Part shown: piece after piece, positions 7,243 through 13,781 of the stretch
Numbering within the stretch: the first letter of the stretch is position 1
Layout of the letters: each line of letters opens with the position of its first letter
Notes under the pieces: generated by a model
The model's input: only the letters and a program-made list of their open reading frames with translations
What the model was told of the DNA's origin: nothing
The model's database searches: none
Position numbers and translations under genes: made by a program
Assembly: GCA_021779415.1 (NCBI GenBank)
Contig: JAJYAS010000021.1
Location: 1-13,781, forward strand
DNA: 13,781 nucleotides
Source: Bacillota bacterium
GTDB lineage: Bacteria > Bacillota_B > Desulfitobacteriia > Desulfitobacteriales > Desulfitobacteriaceae
Reading direction: 5' to 3'

Positions 7243-8427
7243 ATGATATCAATTAAAATGCAAGAGCAGGTACAAAGCAGTTCTGTTATTCGAGCTATGT
7301 TTGAGGAAGGAAAAAGATTGGCGGAAATTCACGGAGTGGAAAATGTCTTTGATTTTAGTATTGGTAACCCCAATGTTGAGCCCCCTGAGGAAGTAAATAA
7401 AGCAATTTTGGAGATTTTAAAGTCTGAAAAACCTATGGGCATTCATGGGTATATGAATAACTCGGGTTATGAAGAAGTAAGAGCAACCATTGCGAAGTCT
7501 ATCAATGATAAATTTGGTACCGCGTTTACCCAAAATAACATTCTTATGACCGTTGGTGCAGCAGGCGGGTTAAACGTTATTTTCAAAACATTGCTTAACC
7601 CCAAGGATGAGGTCATTACGTTCGCACCCTTTTTCGGAGAATACAGAAGCTATGTGAAAAACTATGAAGGAGAGTTGGTGATAGTATCCCCCAATACGAT
7701 TGATTTCCAGCCTAATCTTGTCGAATTTAAAGAGAAAATCACCCCTAAGACTAAAGCAGTGATCATCAATTCTCCTAATAATCCAACAGGTGTTATTTAT
7801 TCGGAAGAAACCATAGTTAAGCTCTCGGAAATACTGAGGGAGAAGCAAAAGGAATTTGGAACAGATATTTATATCGTTTCCGATGAACCGTATCGAGAAC
7901 TTGCTTATGATAATGTAGAAGTACCTTATCTATCAAAATATTATGCGAACACGATTATCGGTTACTCTTTCAGCAAATCCCTTTCGTTACCCGGTGAAAG
8001 AATAGGCTATTTAGTAATTCCGGATCAGGTGTCTGATTATGAAAATATTGTCGCAGCAGCAAATATTGCCAATCGCATTTTGGGTTTCGTTAATGCTCCG
8101 TCGTTATTCCAGCGCGTCGTTGCCAAGTGCTTAAATGCCAAGGTGGATATTGATACCTATAACAGGAATCGTGAACTCCTCTATAATGGGCTCTCATCTT
8201 ACGGCTACCAATGTATTAAACCCGAAGGTGCATTTTACTTGTTCGTTAAAACTCCCATTGAGAATGATGTTGAATTTTGTAATCTGGCCAAGAAGAAAAA
8301 TATTCTCATTGTTACGGGCACGGCCTTTGGGTGCCCCGGTTATGTTCGAATTGCCTATTGTGTTGCTTATAAAACAATTGAGAAGGCATTACCCGGCTTT
8401 AAGGCTTTAATAGAAGAAGTAAAATAG
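7243..8427 (+). CDS. PLP-dependent class I/II aminotransferase
   Basis: A 394-residue fold-type I aminotransferase of the AspC/class I-II group. Visible landmarks: SIGNPNVEPP near 39-48 (substrate side), the phosphate-pocket region VGAAGGLN at 104-111, SPNNPTG at 177-183 (Asn contacts PLP), SDEPY at 213-217 (Asp214 pairs with the pyridine nitrogen), the Schiff-base lysine Lys245 in YSFSKSLSLPGERIGY, and Arg369 in GYVRIAY for the substrate carboxylate. All catalytic residues are present, so it should be active; the amino donor and product cannot be deduced. ATG 7243 is chosen over ATG 7210 because relatives begin at MIS..KM...SSVIRAMFEEG and AAAGG (7229-7233) is well spaced. The small gene after it, 40 bases downstream and before the next terminator, is probably cotranscribed. 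Confidence 0.92.
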   Translation: MISIKMQEQVQSSSVIRAMFEEGKRLAEIHGVENVFDFSIGNPNVEPPEEVNKAILEILKSEKPMGIHGYMNNSGYEEVRATIAKSINDKFGTAFTQNNILMTVGAAGGLNVIFKTLLNPKDEVITFAPFFGEYRSYVKNYEGELVIVSPNTIDFQPNLVEFKEKITPKTKAVIINSPNNPTGVIYSEETIVKLSEILREKQKEFGTDIYIVSDEPYRELAYDNVEVPYLSKYYANTIIGYSFSKSLSLPGERIGYLVIPDQVSDYENIVAAANIANRILGFVNAPSLFQRVVAKCLNAKVDIDTYNRNRELLYNGLSSYGYQCIKPEGAFYLFVKTPIENDVEFCNLAKKKNILIVTGTAFGCPGYVRIAYCVAYKTIEKALPGFKALIEEVK

Positions 8428-8467
8428 GGGCAGTTAAAAATCAGTGCATAGTGAAGGTGGGGATCGT

Positions 8468-8755
8468 GTGTTTAAAATTACTGAGGATTGCATCGAAAAC
8501 AAAATCATGGAACAGTACTATACCTCAGACGCGAAGGAAGGTTCTGAGGAATTCAAACAACTCATTAAGAAATTTGAAGCTGAACCACAGTTTAAATTTC
8601 GTATGCGAGACGCAGATCAGGAAGTCTATTATATCGGGTATTCAGATGATTGTACTAAAAAGAGTGGCTTTGATCCGCTAGATATGTTTGGCGAGTACTA
8701 TGGTTGTTTGGATATTCAATATCTTAATGAGAAAGGAGAGTATGAAAGATTATAG
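8468..8755 (+). CDS. Small acidic protein of unknown function
   Basis: I do not recognise this 95-residue protein. It is acidic, has no signal peptide or membrane helix, and begins FKITEDCIENKIMEQYY. The C-terminal half, with EVYYIGYSDD, a FDPLDMFGEYYGC stretch and a final IQYLNEKGEYERL, reads like a small all-beta/alpha domain, with two Cys (in DDC and YGC) and many aromatic residues. GTG 8468 is preferred because AGGTGG at 8455-8460 lies 7 bases upstream; an in-frame GTG at 8444 is possible but has no ribosome site, and ATG 8507 would remove a plausible N-terminus. It follows the aminotransferase by 40 bases and is closed by a terminator starting 7 bases after its stop, so both genes probably form one transcript. 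A functional link to the aminotransferase is only suggested by this arrangement. Confidence 0.72.
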   Translation: MFKITEDCIENKIMEQYYTSDAKEGSEEFKQLIKKFEAEPQFKFRMRDADQEVYYIGYSDDCTKKSGFDPLDMFGEYYGCLDIQYLNEKGEYERL

Positions 8756-8761
8756 GAAGTT

Positions 8762-8791
8762 AAGCATCTGGGAAGAAGCAGATGTTTTTTT
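8762..8791 (+). terminator. Rho-independent terminator after the aminotransferase unit
   Basis: CATCTG (8765-8770) pairs with CAGATG (8779-8784) across an 8-base loop, extended outward by A-T and G-T pairs (8762-8764 with 8785-8787), and is followed by seven T (8785-8791). It isolates the aminotransferase transcript from the butyrate genes. Confidence 0.8.
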
Positions 8792-8837
8792 CAGTATTTC
8801 AAGTTATAGCTATACTACTTGGATAAAAATTGAAATT

Positions 8838-8888
8838 ACAACAAGATACATGTCTACAATTGTGGACATGTATCTTGTTGTAGACATG
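8838..8888. promoter_or_regulatory. 44-bp near-perfect palindrome with three 11-bp elements, candidate enhancer
   Basis: Bases 8838-8859 are the inverse of 8860-8881 with one mismatch (A/G) in 22 positions. The inner part is the 11-mer TTGTrGACATG, present as CATGTCTACAA at 8849-8859 (inverted), TTGTGGACATG at 8860-8870 and again TTGTAGACATG at 8878-8888, so the direct copies are 18 bp apart. No T-run follows, so it is not a normal terminator. It sits about 190-240 bp before the start predicted from the sigma-54 promoter, the usual place for an activator site of that system. Some copies also fit the GntR-type core GT-M-K-AC. Which protein binds, if any, is unknown. Confidence 0.6.
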
Positions 8889-8939
8889 CTAAAATTTGCG
8901 CCAATAAATTGAATCTTTAGGCATTTGGTCTTGAAGTGT

Positions 8940-8955
8940 ATACAAACGTTTACAT
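8940..8955 (+). promoter_or_regulatory. cre-like site (CcpA catabolite control)
   Basis: ATACAAACGTTTACAT agrees with the Bacillus-type cre consensus WTGNAARCGNWWWCAW at all but one fixed position (A for G at position 3). It lies about 125-140 bp before the predicted transcription start of the butyrate genes, between the palindrome and the sigma-54 promoter. The central AAACGTTT is itself a palindrome, so another regulator is possible. Confidence 0.4.
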
Positions 8956-9052
8956 TCTTGTTTTTCATTCAGTTTGTCTATTTTAGGAGGGTAAAGCCCT
9001 AGAACCCTTGGTATTAGCCTGGATAGAAAATTCTGAATAAACTAAATATAAT

Positions 9053-9069
9053 TTGGCACGAAAATTGCA
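9053..9069 (+). promoter_or_regulatory. Sigma-54 (RpoN/SigL) -24/-12 promoter
   Basis: TTGGCACGAAAATTGCA matches the sigma-54 consensus TGGCAYG-N4-TTGCW throughout; the invariant GG (9055-9056) and GC (9067-9068) are exactly 10 bases apart. Transcription would start near 9080, leaving a leader of about 63 bases before the hbd start, in which TTCGGA (9085-9090) and TCCGAA (9117-9122) could form a weak stem. This placement also shows that an apparent upstream TTG start for hbd at 9053 is not real. Sigma-54 promoters need an ATP-dependent enhancer-binding protein; none is encoded in the window. Confidence 0.9.
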
Positions 9070-9142
9070 ATATAATTCAATGGATTCGGAATTAGCAAAT
9101 CTTCTAAGACTTGTGATCCGAACAGAAAAAGGAGGAGTAAGC

Positions 9143-9988
9143 GTGAAGACAATAATGGTTATTGGGGCAGGACAGATGGGTGGTGGAATCGCTCAAGTTG
9201 CTGCCCAAGCGGGCTACTCTGTCATCTTAAATGACATCAAAGAAGAATTTGTAACTCGCGGTCTTGGCATCATTGAGAAAAACCTCCGTCGTAGTGTCGA
9301 AAAGGGGAAACTTAATGCGACAGATATGGAAGCTACTTTAGTGCGCATTACAAAATCGACCTCCTTACAAGATGCTGCTTCTGCTGACTTGGTTATTGAG
9401 GCGGCAGTTGAAAATATGACGATTAAAGCCCAAGTATTCTCGCAACTTGACGTTATTTGCCCGCCACATACGATTCTCTCGACTAATACGTCTTCTTTAC
9501 CCATCACTGAGATTGCAGCGTTCACAAAACGACCGGATCGAGTGATCGGGATGCACTTTATGAATCCCGTTCCAGTCATGAAGCTCGTTGAGGTTATTCG
9601 TGGTTTGGCGACTAGTGACGAAGTGTACAAAACTATTGAAGCCCTTAGCCTCGAAATGGGAAAAACTCCGGTGGAAGTCAATGACGCCCCTGGCTTTGTG
9701 GCGAACCGGATTTTAATCCCCATGATCAATGAAGCTGTCTACACCCTTTATGAGGGGATTGCCACGGTTGAAGCAATTGATAATGTTATGAAATTGGGCA
9801 TGAATCACCCTATGGGACCGTTAGCCTTAGGGGATCTAATCGGTTTGGATACCGTCCTATCCATTATGGAAGTCCTACATGAAGGACTCGGCGATAAATA
9901 TCGCCCCTGCCCGTTACTCCGTAAGTATGTTAAAGCAGGATGGCTTGGCAGAAAATCTGGTCGTGGTTTTTATAATTACGAAGCATAA
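9143..9988 (+). CDS. hbd: 3-hydroxybutyryl-CoA dehydrogenase
   Basis: This 281-residue cytoplasmic enzyme interconverts acetoacetyl-CoA and 3-hydroxybutyryl-CoA. The N-terminal Rossmann domain carries [12 protein letters not shown] (7-18), and Asp31 at the end of the second strand favours NAD(H) over NADP(H). Catalytic positions known from clostridial Hbd fall at identical numbers: Ser117, His138 (in [11 protein letters not shown]) paired with Glu150, and Asn188 in APGFVANRI. The C-terminal helical domain ends with [11 protein letters not shown]. Length equals the family norm (about 282). GTG 9143 is fixed by AAGGAGGAG at 9129-9137, and upstream in-frame starts lie in or before the sigma-54 promoter. 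It is the first gene of the butyryl-CoA cluster; 110 bases separate it from crt, with no clear terminator. Confidence 0.96.
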   Translation: MKTIMVIGAGQMGGGIAQVAAQAGYSVILNDIKEEFVTRGLGIIEKNLRRSVEKGKLNATDMEATLVRITKSTSLQDAASADLVIEAAVENMTIKAQVFSQLDVICPPHTILSTNTSSLPITEIAAFTKRPDRVIGMHFMNPVPVMKLVEVIRGLATSDEVYKTIEALSLEMGKTPVEVNDAPGFVANRILIPMINEAVYTLYEGIATVEAIDNVMKLGMNHPMGPLALGDLIGLDTVLSIMEVLHEGLGDKYRPCPLLRKYVKAGWLGRKSGRGFYNYEA

Positions 9989-10098
9989 TTCAATGCGTTC
10001 ATCAATCTTATACAAGCCTAGGAATGGGGGTCCCTCTCTTTCCCAAGGAGCGACGTTCATTCAAGTGCGAAGATAGGATCAAACAAGGAGGACAAAGT

Positions 10099-10881
10099 GT
10101 GGAGTACGTAAATCTCTTACTTGAAAAGAGTGGCCCGATCGCCGTTCTGACCTTCAATCGCCCCAAAGCCTTAAATGCGTTGAACAGTGACACATTGTCG
10201 GAACTGTCCACAGTGCTCGATGAGCTCGGGAGAGATTCCAGTGTCAAAGTGGTTATTCTCACAGGTAGTGGAGAGAAGGCCTTTGTCGCCGGCGCGGATA
10301 TATCTCAAATGAAAGACTTTAACCCTCTGGAAGGCCGACGATTTGGTCAATTAGGTCAAGCAACCCTTCGGAAACTTGAACTTTTGCCTCAGCCTGTGAT
10401 CGCTGCCATCAACGGTTTCGCCTTAGGGGGTGGGTGTGAGTTAGCCATGGCTTGCGATATTCGTTTAGCCAGTGAAAATGCCAAGTTCGGACAACCGGAA
10501 GTAACTTTAGGACTTACGGCTGGATTTGGTGGCACACAGCGGTTACCCCGCCTAGTTGGTACAGGATTGGCGAGCGAAATTCTCTTTACCGGTGATATCA
10601 TAGATGCCCAAGAGGCCTATCGTATAGGGTTAGTGAATCGGGTCTATACCTTAGATACTCTCATGGAAGAAGCCCAAAAGCTTGCCAAACGAATTGCGGG
10701 ACGAGCCCCCGCGGCAGTTCAGCTCAGTAAAAGCGCCATCCAACGAGGTACAAACATGGATTTAGACAGTGCGCAAGCCTACGAAGCAGAGGTATTTGCT
10801 CTGACCTTCAGCACAGAGGATCAAACTGAGGGATGTACTGCCTTTGTGGAAAAACGCAAAGCTGTATTTAAAGGACGATAA
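10099..10881 (+). CDS. crt: Enoyl-CoA hydratase / crotonase
   Basis: A 260-residue crotonase that dehydrates 3-hydroxybutyryl-CoA to crotonyl-CoA, or hydrates in the reverse direction. The oxyanion-hole segments are visible: KAFVAGADISQM (60-71) and NGFALGGGCELAMACD (105-120). Both catalytic glutamates are present, Glu114 in GGGCE and Glu134 in GQPEV, which separates true hydratases from isomerases that lack one of them. TAGFGGTQRLPRLVG is the typical following segment. GTG 10099 has AAGGAGGA at 10085-10092, spacing 6; the longer in-frame ATG 10024 would add 25 residues without family similarity and put the ribosome site inside the gene. It lies between hbd and bcd, in keeping with the third step of the pathway. 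Confidence 0.95.
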   Translation: MEYVNLLLEKSGPIAVLTFNRPKALNALNSDTLSELSTVLDELGRDSSVKVVILTGSGEKAFVAGADISQMKDFNPLEGRRFGQLGQATLRKLELLPQPVIAAINGFALGGGCELAMACDIRLASENAKFGQPEVTLGLTAGFGGTQRLPRLVGTGLASEILFTGDIIDAQEAYRIGLVNRVYTLDTLMEEAQKLAKRIAGRAPAAVQLSKSAIQRGTNMDLDSAQAYEAEVFALTFSTEDQTEGCTAFVEKRKAVFKGR

Positions 10882-10906
10882 TTTCTGTATCGACGTTTGT
10901 GTGTTA

Positions 10907-10935
10907 TTGAGTATATTAAAGAATTATTTTATAGA
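10907..10935 (+). promoter_or_regulatory. Possible internal sigma-A promoter ahead of bcd
   Basis: TTGAGT (10907-10912) and TATAGA (10930-10935) are spaced by exactly 17 bases, each with four of six consensus positions. They lie in an AT-rich 81-base gap between crt and bcd, 28 bases before the bcd start. Such patterns arise easily in AT-rich DNA, so this is a tentative call. Confidence 0.3.
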
Positions 10936-10962
10936 TGTTAATAAAGAGAGGATTGATTTTAA

Positions 10963-12102
10963 ATGATTTTTGATTTAACTGAAGATCATATCATGATGCG
11001 TAAAATGGTTCGAGATTTTGCTGAGAAGGAATGTGGCCCAGGAGCGGAAGAACGCGATGAAAGCGAAGAGTTTTCTGTAGATATATGGAAAAAAGCTGGC
11101 GAGCTAGGCCTGGCAGGAGTTACATTTCCTGAAGAGTACGGCGGTGTTGGGGCGGACTACATCTCATATGCTATCACTGTCGAAGAACTTTCTCGCGTCG
11201 ATGCTTCTGTCGGCGTAACCATTTCTGCCCATGCTAGTTTGTGTGCAAATCCAATCAATATGTTTGGGACCGAAGCGCAAAAGAAAAAATATTTAGTTCC
11301 GTTGGCTACTGGTGAAAAACTTGGTGCTTTCGGTTTGACCGAGCCCATGGCTGGTTCCGATGCTTCAGGTACTCGGACAACGGCTGTTCGTGATGGCAAT
11401 GATTACATCTTAAACGGCAGTAAAATCTTTATTACGAATGGTTACTATGCTGACACGTATGTTGTCACTGCTCAAATGGATAAGAGCAAAGGAAATCGTG
11501 GAATTTCCGCCTTTATTCTTGAAAAAGGAATGCCGGGCTTCTCGTTCGGCAAAAAAGAGAAAAAGATGGGAATTCGTTCTTCAGCTACCTATGAACTTGT
11601 TTTTGAAGATGTCCGCGTTCCTGCAGAAAACCTGCTCGGTCAAGAAGGGCAAGGTTTTAAAATTGCCATGCAAACTCTCGACTTCGGTCGAATCGGCATC
11701 GCTTCCCAAGCATTAGGAATTGCGCAAGGTGCATATGAGCAAGCAGTTAAATATACTAAAGAAAGAGTACAGTTCGGCAAGCCAATTTCTGAGCTCCAAA
11801 ACACGCAATTTAAACTGGCTGACATGGCAACACAAATCGAAGCTGCCCGTCTCCTAGTCTATCAAGCTGCTTATATTGCTTCTCAACATAAGCCGGTCAG
11901 CAAAGCTTCTGCGATGGCTAAACTGTTTGCTTCCGATACGGCTATGGATGTAACCACTATGGCGGTTCAACTCTTCGGGGGTTATGGATATACGCGTGAT
12001 TATCCGGTTGAACGGATGATGCGGGATGCCAAAATTACACAGATTTACGAAGGAACGAATGAGATCCAACGCGTTGTCATTGCAGCAAATATTCTTAAAT
12101 AA
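10963..12102 (+). CDS. bcd: Butyryl-CoA / short-chain acyl-CoA dehydrogenase
   Basis: This 379-residue FAD enzyme of the acyl-CoA dehydrogenase superfamily interconverts crotonyl-CoA and butyryl-CoA. Visible are the flavin/substrate segment [20 protein letters not shown] (about 123-142), [15 protein letters not shown], the late [20 protein letters not shown], and [10 protein letters not shown] near the end with Glu363 as the catalytic base, the position used by short-chain enzymes. Length equals the clostridial Bcd norm. ATG 10963 is preceded by AGAGAGG about 11 bases upstream. Bcd usually works with an electron-transfer flavoprotein, and in many clostridia etfB-etfA follow bcd directly; here thl follows instead, so Etf must come from elsewhere. 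Substrate chain length is inferred from the neighbouring hbd, crt and thl. Confidence 0.93.
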   Translation: MIFDLTEDHIMMRKMVRDFAEKECGPGAEERDESEEFSVDIWKKAGELGLAGVTFPEEYGGVGADYISYAITVEELSRVDASVGVTISAHASLCANPINMFGTEAQKKKYLVPLATGEKLGAFGLTEPMAGSDASGTRTTAVRDGNDYILNGSKIFITNGYYADTYVVTAQMDKSKGNRGISAFILEKGMPGFSFGKKEKKMGIRSSATYELVFEDVRVPAENLLGQEGQGFKIAMQTLDFGRIGIASQALGIAQGAYEQAVKYTKERVQFGKPISELQNTQFKLADMATQIEAARLLVYQAAYIASQHKPVSKASAMAKLFASDTAMDVTTMAVQLFGGYGYTRDYPVERMMRDAKITQIYEGTNEIQRVVIAANILK

Positions 12103-12118
12103 AAGATAAGATGAAGTA

Positions 12119-12151
12119 TTAGCGAAGCGCCTAACAGAGGTGCTTCGCTAA
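12119..12151 (+). other. Strong stem-loop between bcd and thl
   Basis: TTAGCGAAGCGCC (12119-12131) pairs with GGTGCTTCGCTAA (12139-12151) in a 13-bp stem with one G-T wobble and a 7-base loop. It is followed by A bases, not T, and the opposite strand has no T-run after it either, so it is not a standard terminator. Its position 17 bases after bcd suggests an RNA-processing or mRNA-stability element, or partial attenuation. Confidence 0.6.
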
Positions 12152-12199
12152 AAAATGGGAACTTTGGACTATTTATCGTTACAGAAGGAGAGGACTTTG

Positions 12200-13378
12200 A
12201 TGAGAGACGTTGTTATCGTGAGTGCAGTTCGTACCCCTGTTGGTTCTTTTTGCGGTGCTCTAGGAAAACAGCCAGCGGCAGAACTAGGTGCTTTGGTCAT
12301 TAAAGAAGCAATTAATAGAGCGGGGATTAGCCCTGACCAAGTTGATGAGGTTATCATGGGTAACGTTCTACAGGCTGGACTAGGTCAGAACCCTGCTCGC
12401 CAAGCGTCAATTAAGGCTGGGATTCCTCAAGAAGTACCCTCGTGGACACTGAATAAAGTATGCGGATCCGGACTGAAAACAATCGTTTGTGCCGCTCAGA
12501 CCATTATGGTAGGGGATGCTGATATTGTAGTAGCCGGTGGAATGGAGAGTATGTCTCTTGCTCCTTATGTACTTAACAATGCGCGTACAGGCATTAGAAT
12601 GGGCAATGATACCATCGTCGATTCCATGATTAACGATGGCTTAACCGATGCCTTTGACAAGATTCACATGGGCATTACAGCAGAAAACATCGCAGAACAA
12701 TTTGGAATTTCACGCGAGGAACAAGATCGTTATTCAGTGGCTAGTCAAAATCGTTGCGAAGTTGCCACTAAAGCCGGTAAGTTTATTGAAGAGATAGTAC
12801 CTGTGTCCATTCCCCAACGCAAAGGCGATCCTGTGGTTGTTTCTCAGGACGAATTCCCTCGTTTTGGAGCTACCTATGAATCCGTTGCCAAACTACGACC
12901 AGCCTTTAAAAAGGATGGAACAGTTACTGCTGCAAATGCTTCGGGGATTAATGACGGAGCTGCCGCCCTTGTTATCATGGCGAAAGAAAAAGCGGCGGAA
13001 CTAGGCTTAACACCGTTGGCAACGATCAAATCTTGGGCTTCAGCCGGTGTAGATCCAAAAATCATGGGGACTGGTCCTATCCCTGCAAGCCGAAAAGCAT
13101 TAGAAAAAGCTGGATTGAAAATTGAAGATATCGATGTCGTGGAAGCGAACGAAGCATTTGCTTCCCAAACTTTGAGAGTCGCTCAAGAGTTAAAACTCGA
13201 TATGGCTAAGACGAATATCAATGGTGGGGCGATTGCTCTAGGTCACCCTGTTGGAGCTTCTGGGACACGTATTCTCGTGTCATTACTTCATGAAATGAAA
13301 CGTAGCAATGCACATCGCGGGTTGGCAACACTCTGCATTGGTGGCGGCCAGGGTATCGCATTAATTGTAGAACGTTAA
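12200..13378 (+). CDS. thlA: Acetyl-CoA C-acetyltransferase (acetoacetyl-CoA thiolase)
   Basis: A 392-residue biosynthetic-type thiolase that condenses two acetyl-CoA to acetoacetyl-CoA or cleaves it in reverse. The nucleophile is Cys88 in [10 protein letters not shown]; His349 in [16 protein letters not shown] and Cys379 in LCIGGGQG complete the active site, with NEAF at about 339 region completing the oxyanion network and HMGITAEN the short-chain-specific loop. The start ATG 12200 is set by AGAAGGAGAGG ending 7 bases upstream; an in-frame ATG at 12155 would add 15 residues lacking family similarity. It follows bcd after 97 bases holding a stem-loop and precedes the CoA-transferase. Residue 77 is Gln and residue 287 (equivalent to 286 of the Clostridium acetobutylicum enzyme) is Lys, which bears on redox sensitivity. 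Confidence 0.95.
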   Translation: MRDVVIVSAVRTPVGSFCGALGKQPAAELGALVIKEAINRAGISPDQVDEVIMGNVLQAGLGQNPARQASIKAGIPQEVPSWTLNKVCGSGLKTIVCAAQTIMVGDADIVVAGGMESMSLAPYVLNNARTGIRMGNDTIVDSMINDGLTDAFDKIHMGITAENIAEQFGISREEQDRYSVASQNRCEVATKAGKFIEEIVPVSIPQRKGDPVVVSQDEFPRFGATYESVAKLRPAFKKDGTVTAANASGINDGAAALVIMAKEKAAELGLTPLATIKSWASAGVDPKIMGTGPIPASRKALEKAGLKIEDIDVVEANEAFASQTLRVAQELKLDMAKTNINGGAIALGHPVGASGTRILVSLLHEMKRSNAHRGLATLCIGGGQGIALIVER

Positions 13379-13384
13379 ATCTTA

Positions 13385-13436
13385 AGATAACTACGTCTAC
13401 ATTTTTACGTCCTGAGATAACATTTGCTGCATTTTT
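13385..13436 (+). repeat. Imperfect tandem pair, period 30, between thl and the CoA-transferase
   Basis: AGATAAC-N8-CATTTTT occurs at 13385-13406 and again at 13415-13436, exactly 30 bases apart, while the 8 bases between the blocks differ. No hairpin terminator is visible in the 132-base gap, so the CoA-transferase may still be read from upstream. The repeat could be a paired protein site or a chance duplication. Confidence 0.4.
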
Positions 13437-13510
13437 CGCTTACAACATGTAATTATAACGTTTTTAAAAAGATAGATAATTGGGTTGAAGAGCAAAAGGG
13501 GGATGTACCA

Positions 13511-13781
13511 ATGTATATGGAGGAGTATAGAAAAAAGTGTGTCTCAGCAGATGAAGCAGTTAAAGTAATTCGTAGCGGGGATTGGATAGAGTTTGCTTGG
13601 GCTGCAAGTATGCCGGGCTTGCTAGATGAAGCATTGGCTAAGCGCAAAGATGAACTTTATGATGTAAATATACGCGGAGGCGTGATTCTTTCGCCAGTAG
13701 CTTGTATCGAAAGTGATCCGGCTGGAGAACATTTTACCTGGAATAGCTGGCATCTTGGCGGACGTGAACGTAAATGGGTTC
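13511..13781 (+). CDS. Acetyl-CoA hydrolase/transferase family protein (butyrate or 4-hydroxybutyrate CoA-transferase type), 5' part
   Basis: An open frame runs from ATG 13511 to the window edge (90 codons) with AGGGGG about 9 bases upstream. The residues EYRKKCVSADEAVKVIRSGD, then FAWAASMPGLLDEALAKRKD and a VNIRGGVILSP strand, match the N-terminal domain of family I CoA-transferases, the group with butyryl-CoA:acetate and 4-hydroxybutyrate CoA-transferases, usually about 440 residues long. The catalytic glutamate lies further downstream and is not in the window. After thl in this cluster, exchange of CoA between butyryl-CoA and acetate is the most likely role, making butyrate or, in reverse, activating it. 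A second ATG at 13517 is an equally possible start. Propionyl- or acetyl-CoA-specific members cannot be excluded. Confidence 0.85.
   Translation, partial: MYMEEYRKKCVSADEAVKVIRSGDWIEFAWAASMPGLLDEALAKRKDELYDVNIRGGVILSPVACIESDPAGEHFTWNSWHLGGRERKWV

Noticed and set aside
8742..8912. 57-codon plus-strand frame starting at ATG 8742 with a good AAAGGAGAG ribosome site
   Set aside because: It overlaps the end of the small unknown gene, runs straight through the Rho-independent terminator and the 44-bp palindrome, and its product is a low-complexity chance translation of those inverted repeats.
9053..9142. Longer N-terminus for hbd starting at TTG 9053
   Set aside because: The TTG is the -24 element of the sigma-54 promoter itself, so it would not be transcribed; GTG 9143 has a perfect ribosome site and gives the family length.
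9214..9729. 171-codon open frame on the minus strand inside hbd
   Set aside because: It is antisense to a clearly real gene with all catalytic residues intact, has no recognisable domain, and reflects codon bias of hbd.
10024..10098. Longer N-terminus for crt starting at ATG 10024
   Set aside because: The extra 25 residues do not look like crotonase sequence and the strong AAGGAGGA would lie inside the gene; GTG 10099 fits the family start.

Overview
The window looks like chromosome of an endospore-forming, anaerobic, low-to-medium GC Firmicute. It carries a germinant-receptor operon, a YtaF sporulation protein, strong GGAGG ribosome binding sites, several GTG starts and a clostridial butyryl-CoA gene set behind a sigma-54 promoter. 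The flavour is Desulfosporosinus/Desulfitobacterium-like (Peptococcaceae sensu lato), but that placement is inference from gene content, not from any marker gene.

Layout. (1) Bases 1-80 are the 3' end of a CDGSH iron-sulfur protein gene, closed by a long perfect hairpin (92-154) that resembles a dispersed intergenic repeat. (2) Bases 227-4239 are a compact plus-strand germinant-receptor operon in the order A - C - small two-helix membrane protein (D-like) - B, visibly richer in AT than the rest of the window. (3) ytaF (4385-5017) is a second spore gene and contains a textbook EF-hand-like loop. (4) A convergent minus-strand gene (5047-6990) encodes a lipoteichoic-acid-synthase-type membrane sulfatase-fold enzyme. 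(5) After a 252-bp divergent intergenic region with a 10-bp-arm stem-loop come a PLP-dependent class I/II aminotransferase (7243-8427) and a small unrecognised acidic protein (8468-8755), ended by a Rho-independent terminator.

(6) Bases 8756-9142 are a 387-bp regulatory region: terminator, a 44-bp near-perfect palindrome carrying three copies of an 11-bp element, a near-consensus CcpA cre-like site, and an almost ideal sigma-54 promoter (TTGGCACG-N4-TTGCA). (7) From 9143 to the window end the genes hbd - crt - bcd - thl - CoA-transferase (truncated at the edge) encode the full acetyl-CoA to butyryl-CoA/butyrate route (or its reverse). Thiolase condenses two acetyl-CoA, Hbd reduces acetoacetyl-CoA, Crt dehydrates to crotonyl-CoA, Bcd reduces to butyryl-CoA, and the CoA-transferase would exchange CoA with acetate. 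No etfAB lies between or beside these genes in the window, so the electron partner of Bcd must be encoded elsewhere.

The most notable signals are the sigma-54 control region of the butyrate genes with its putative enhancer palindrome, and the thiolase, whose residues at two of the three positions linked to the clostridial redox switch are those of the non-switching type. I see no phage, CRISPR, transposase, rRNA or tRNA gene in the window.
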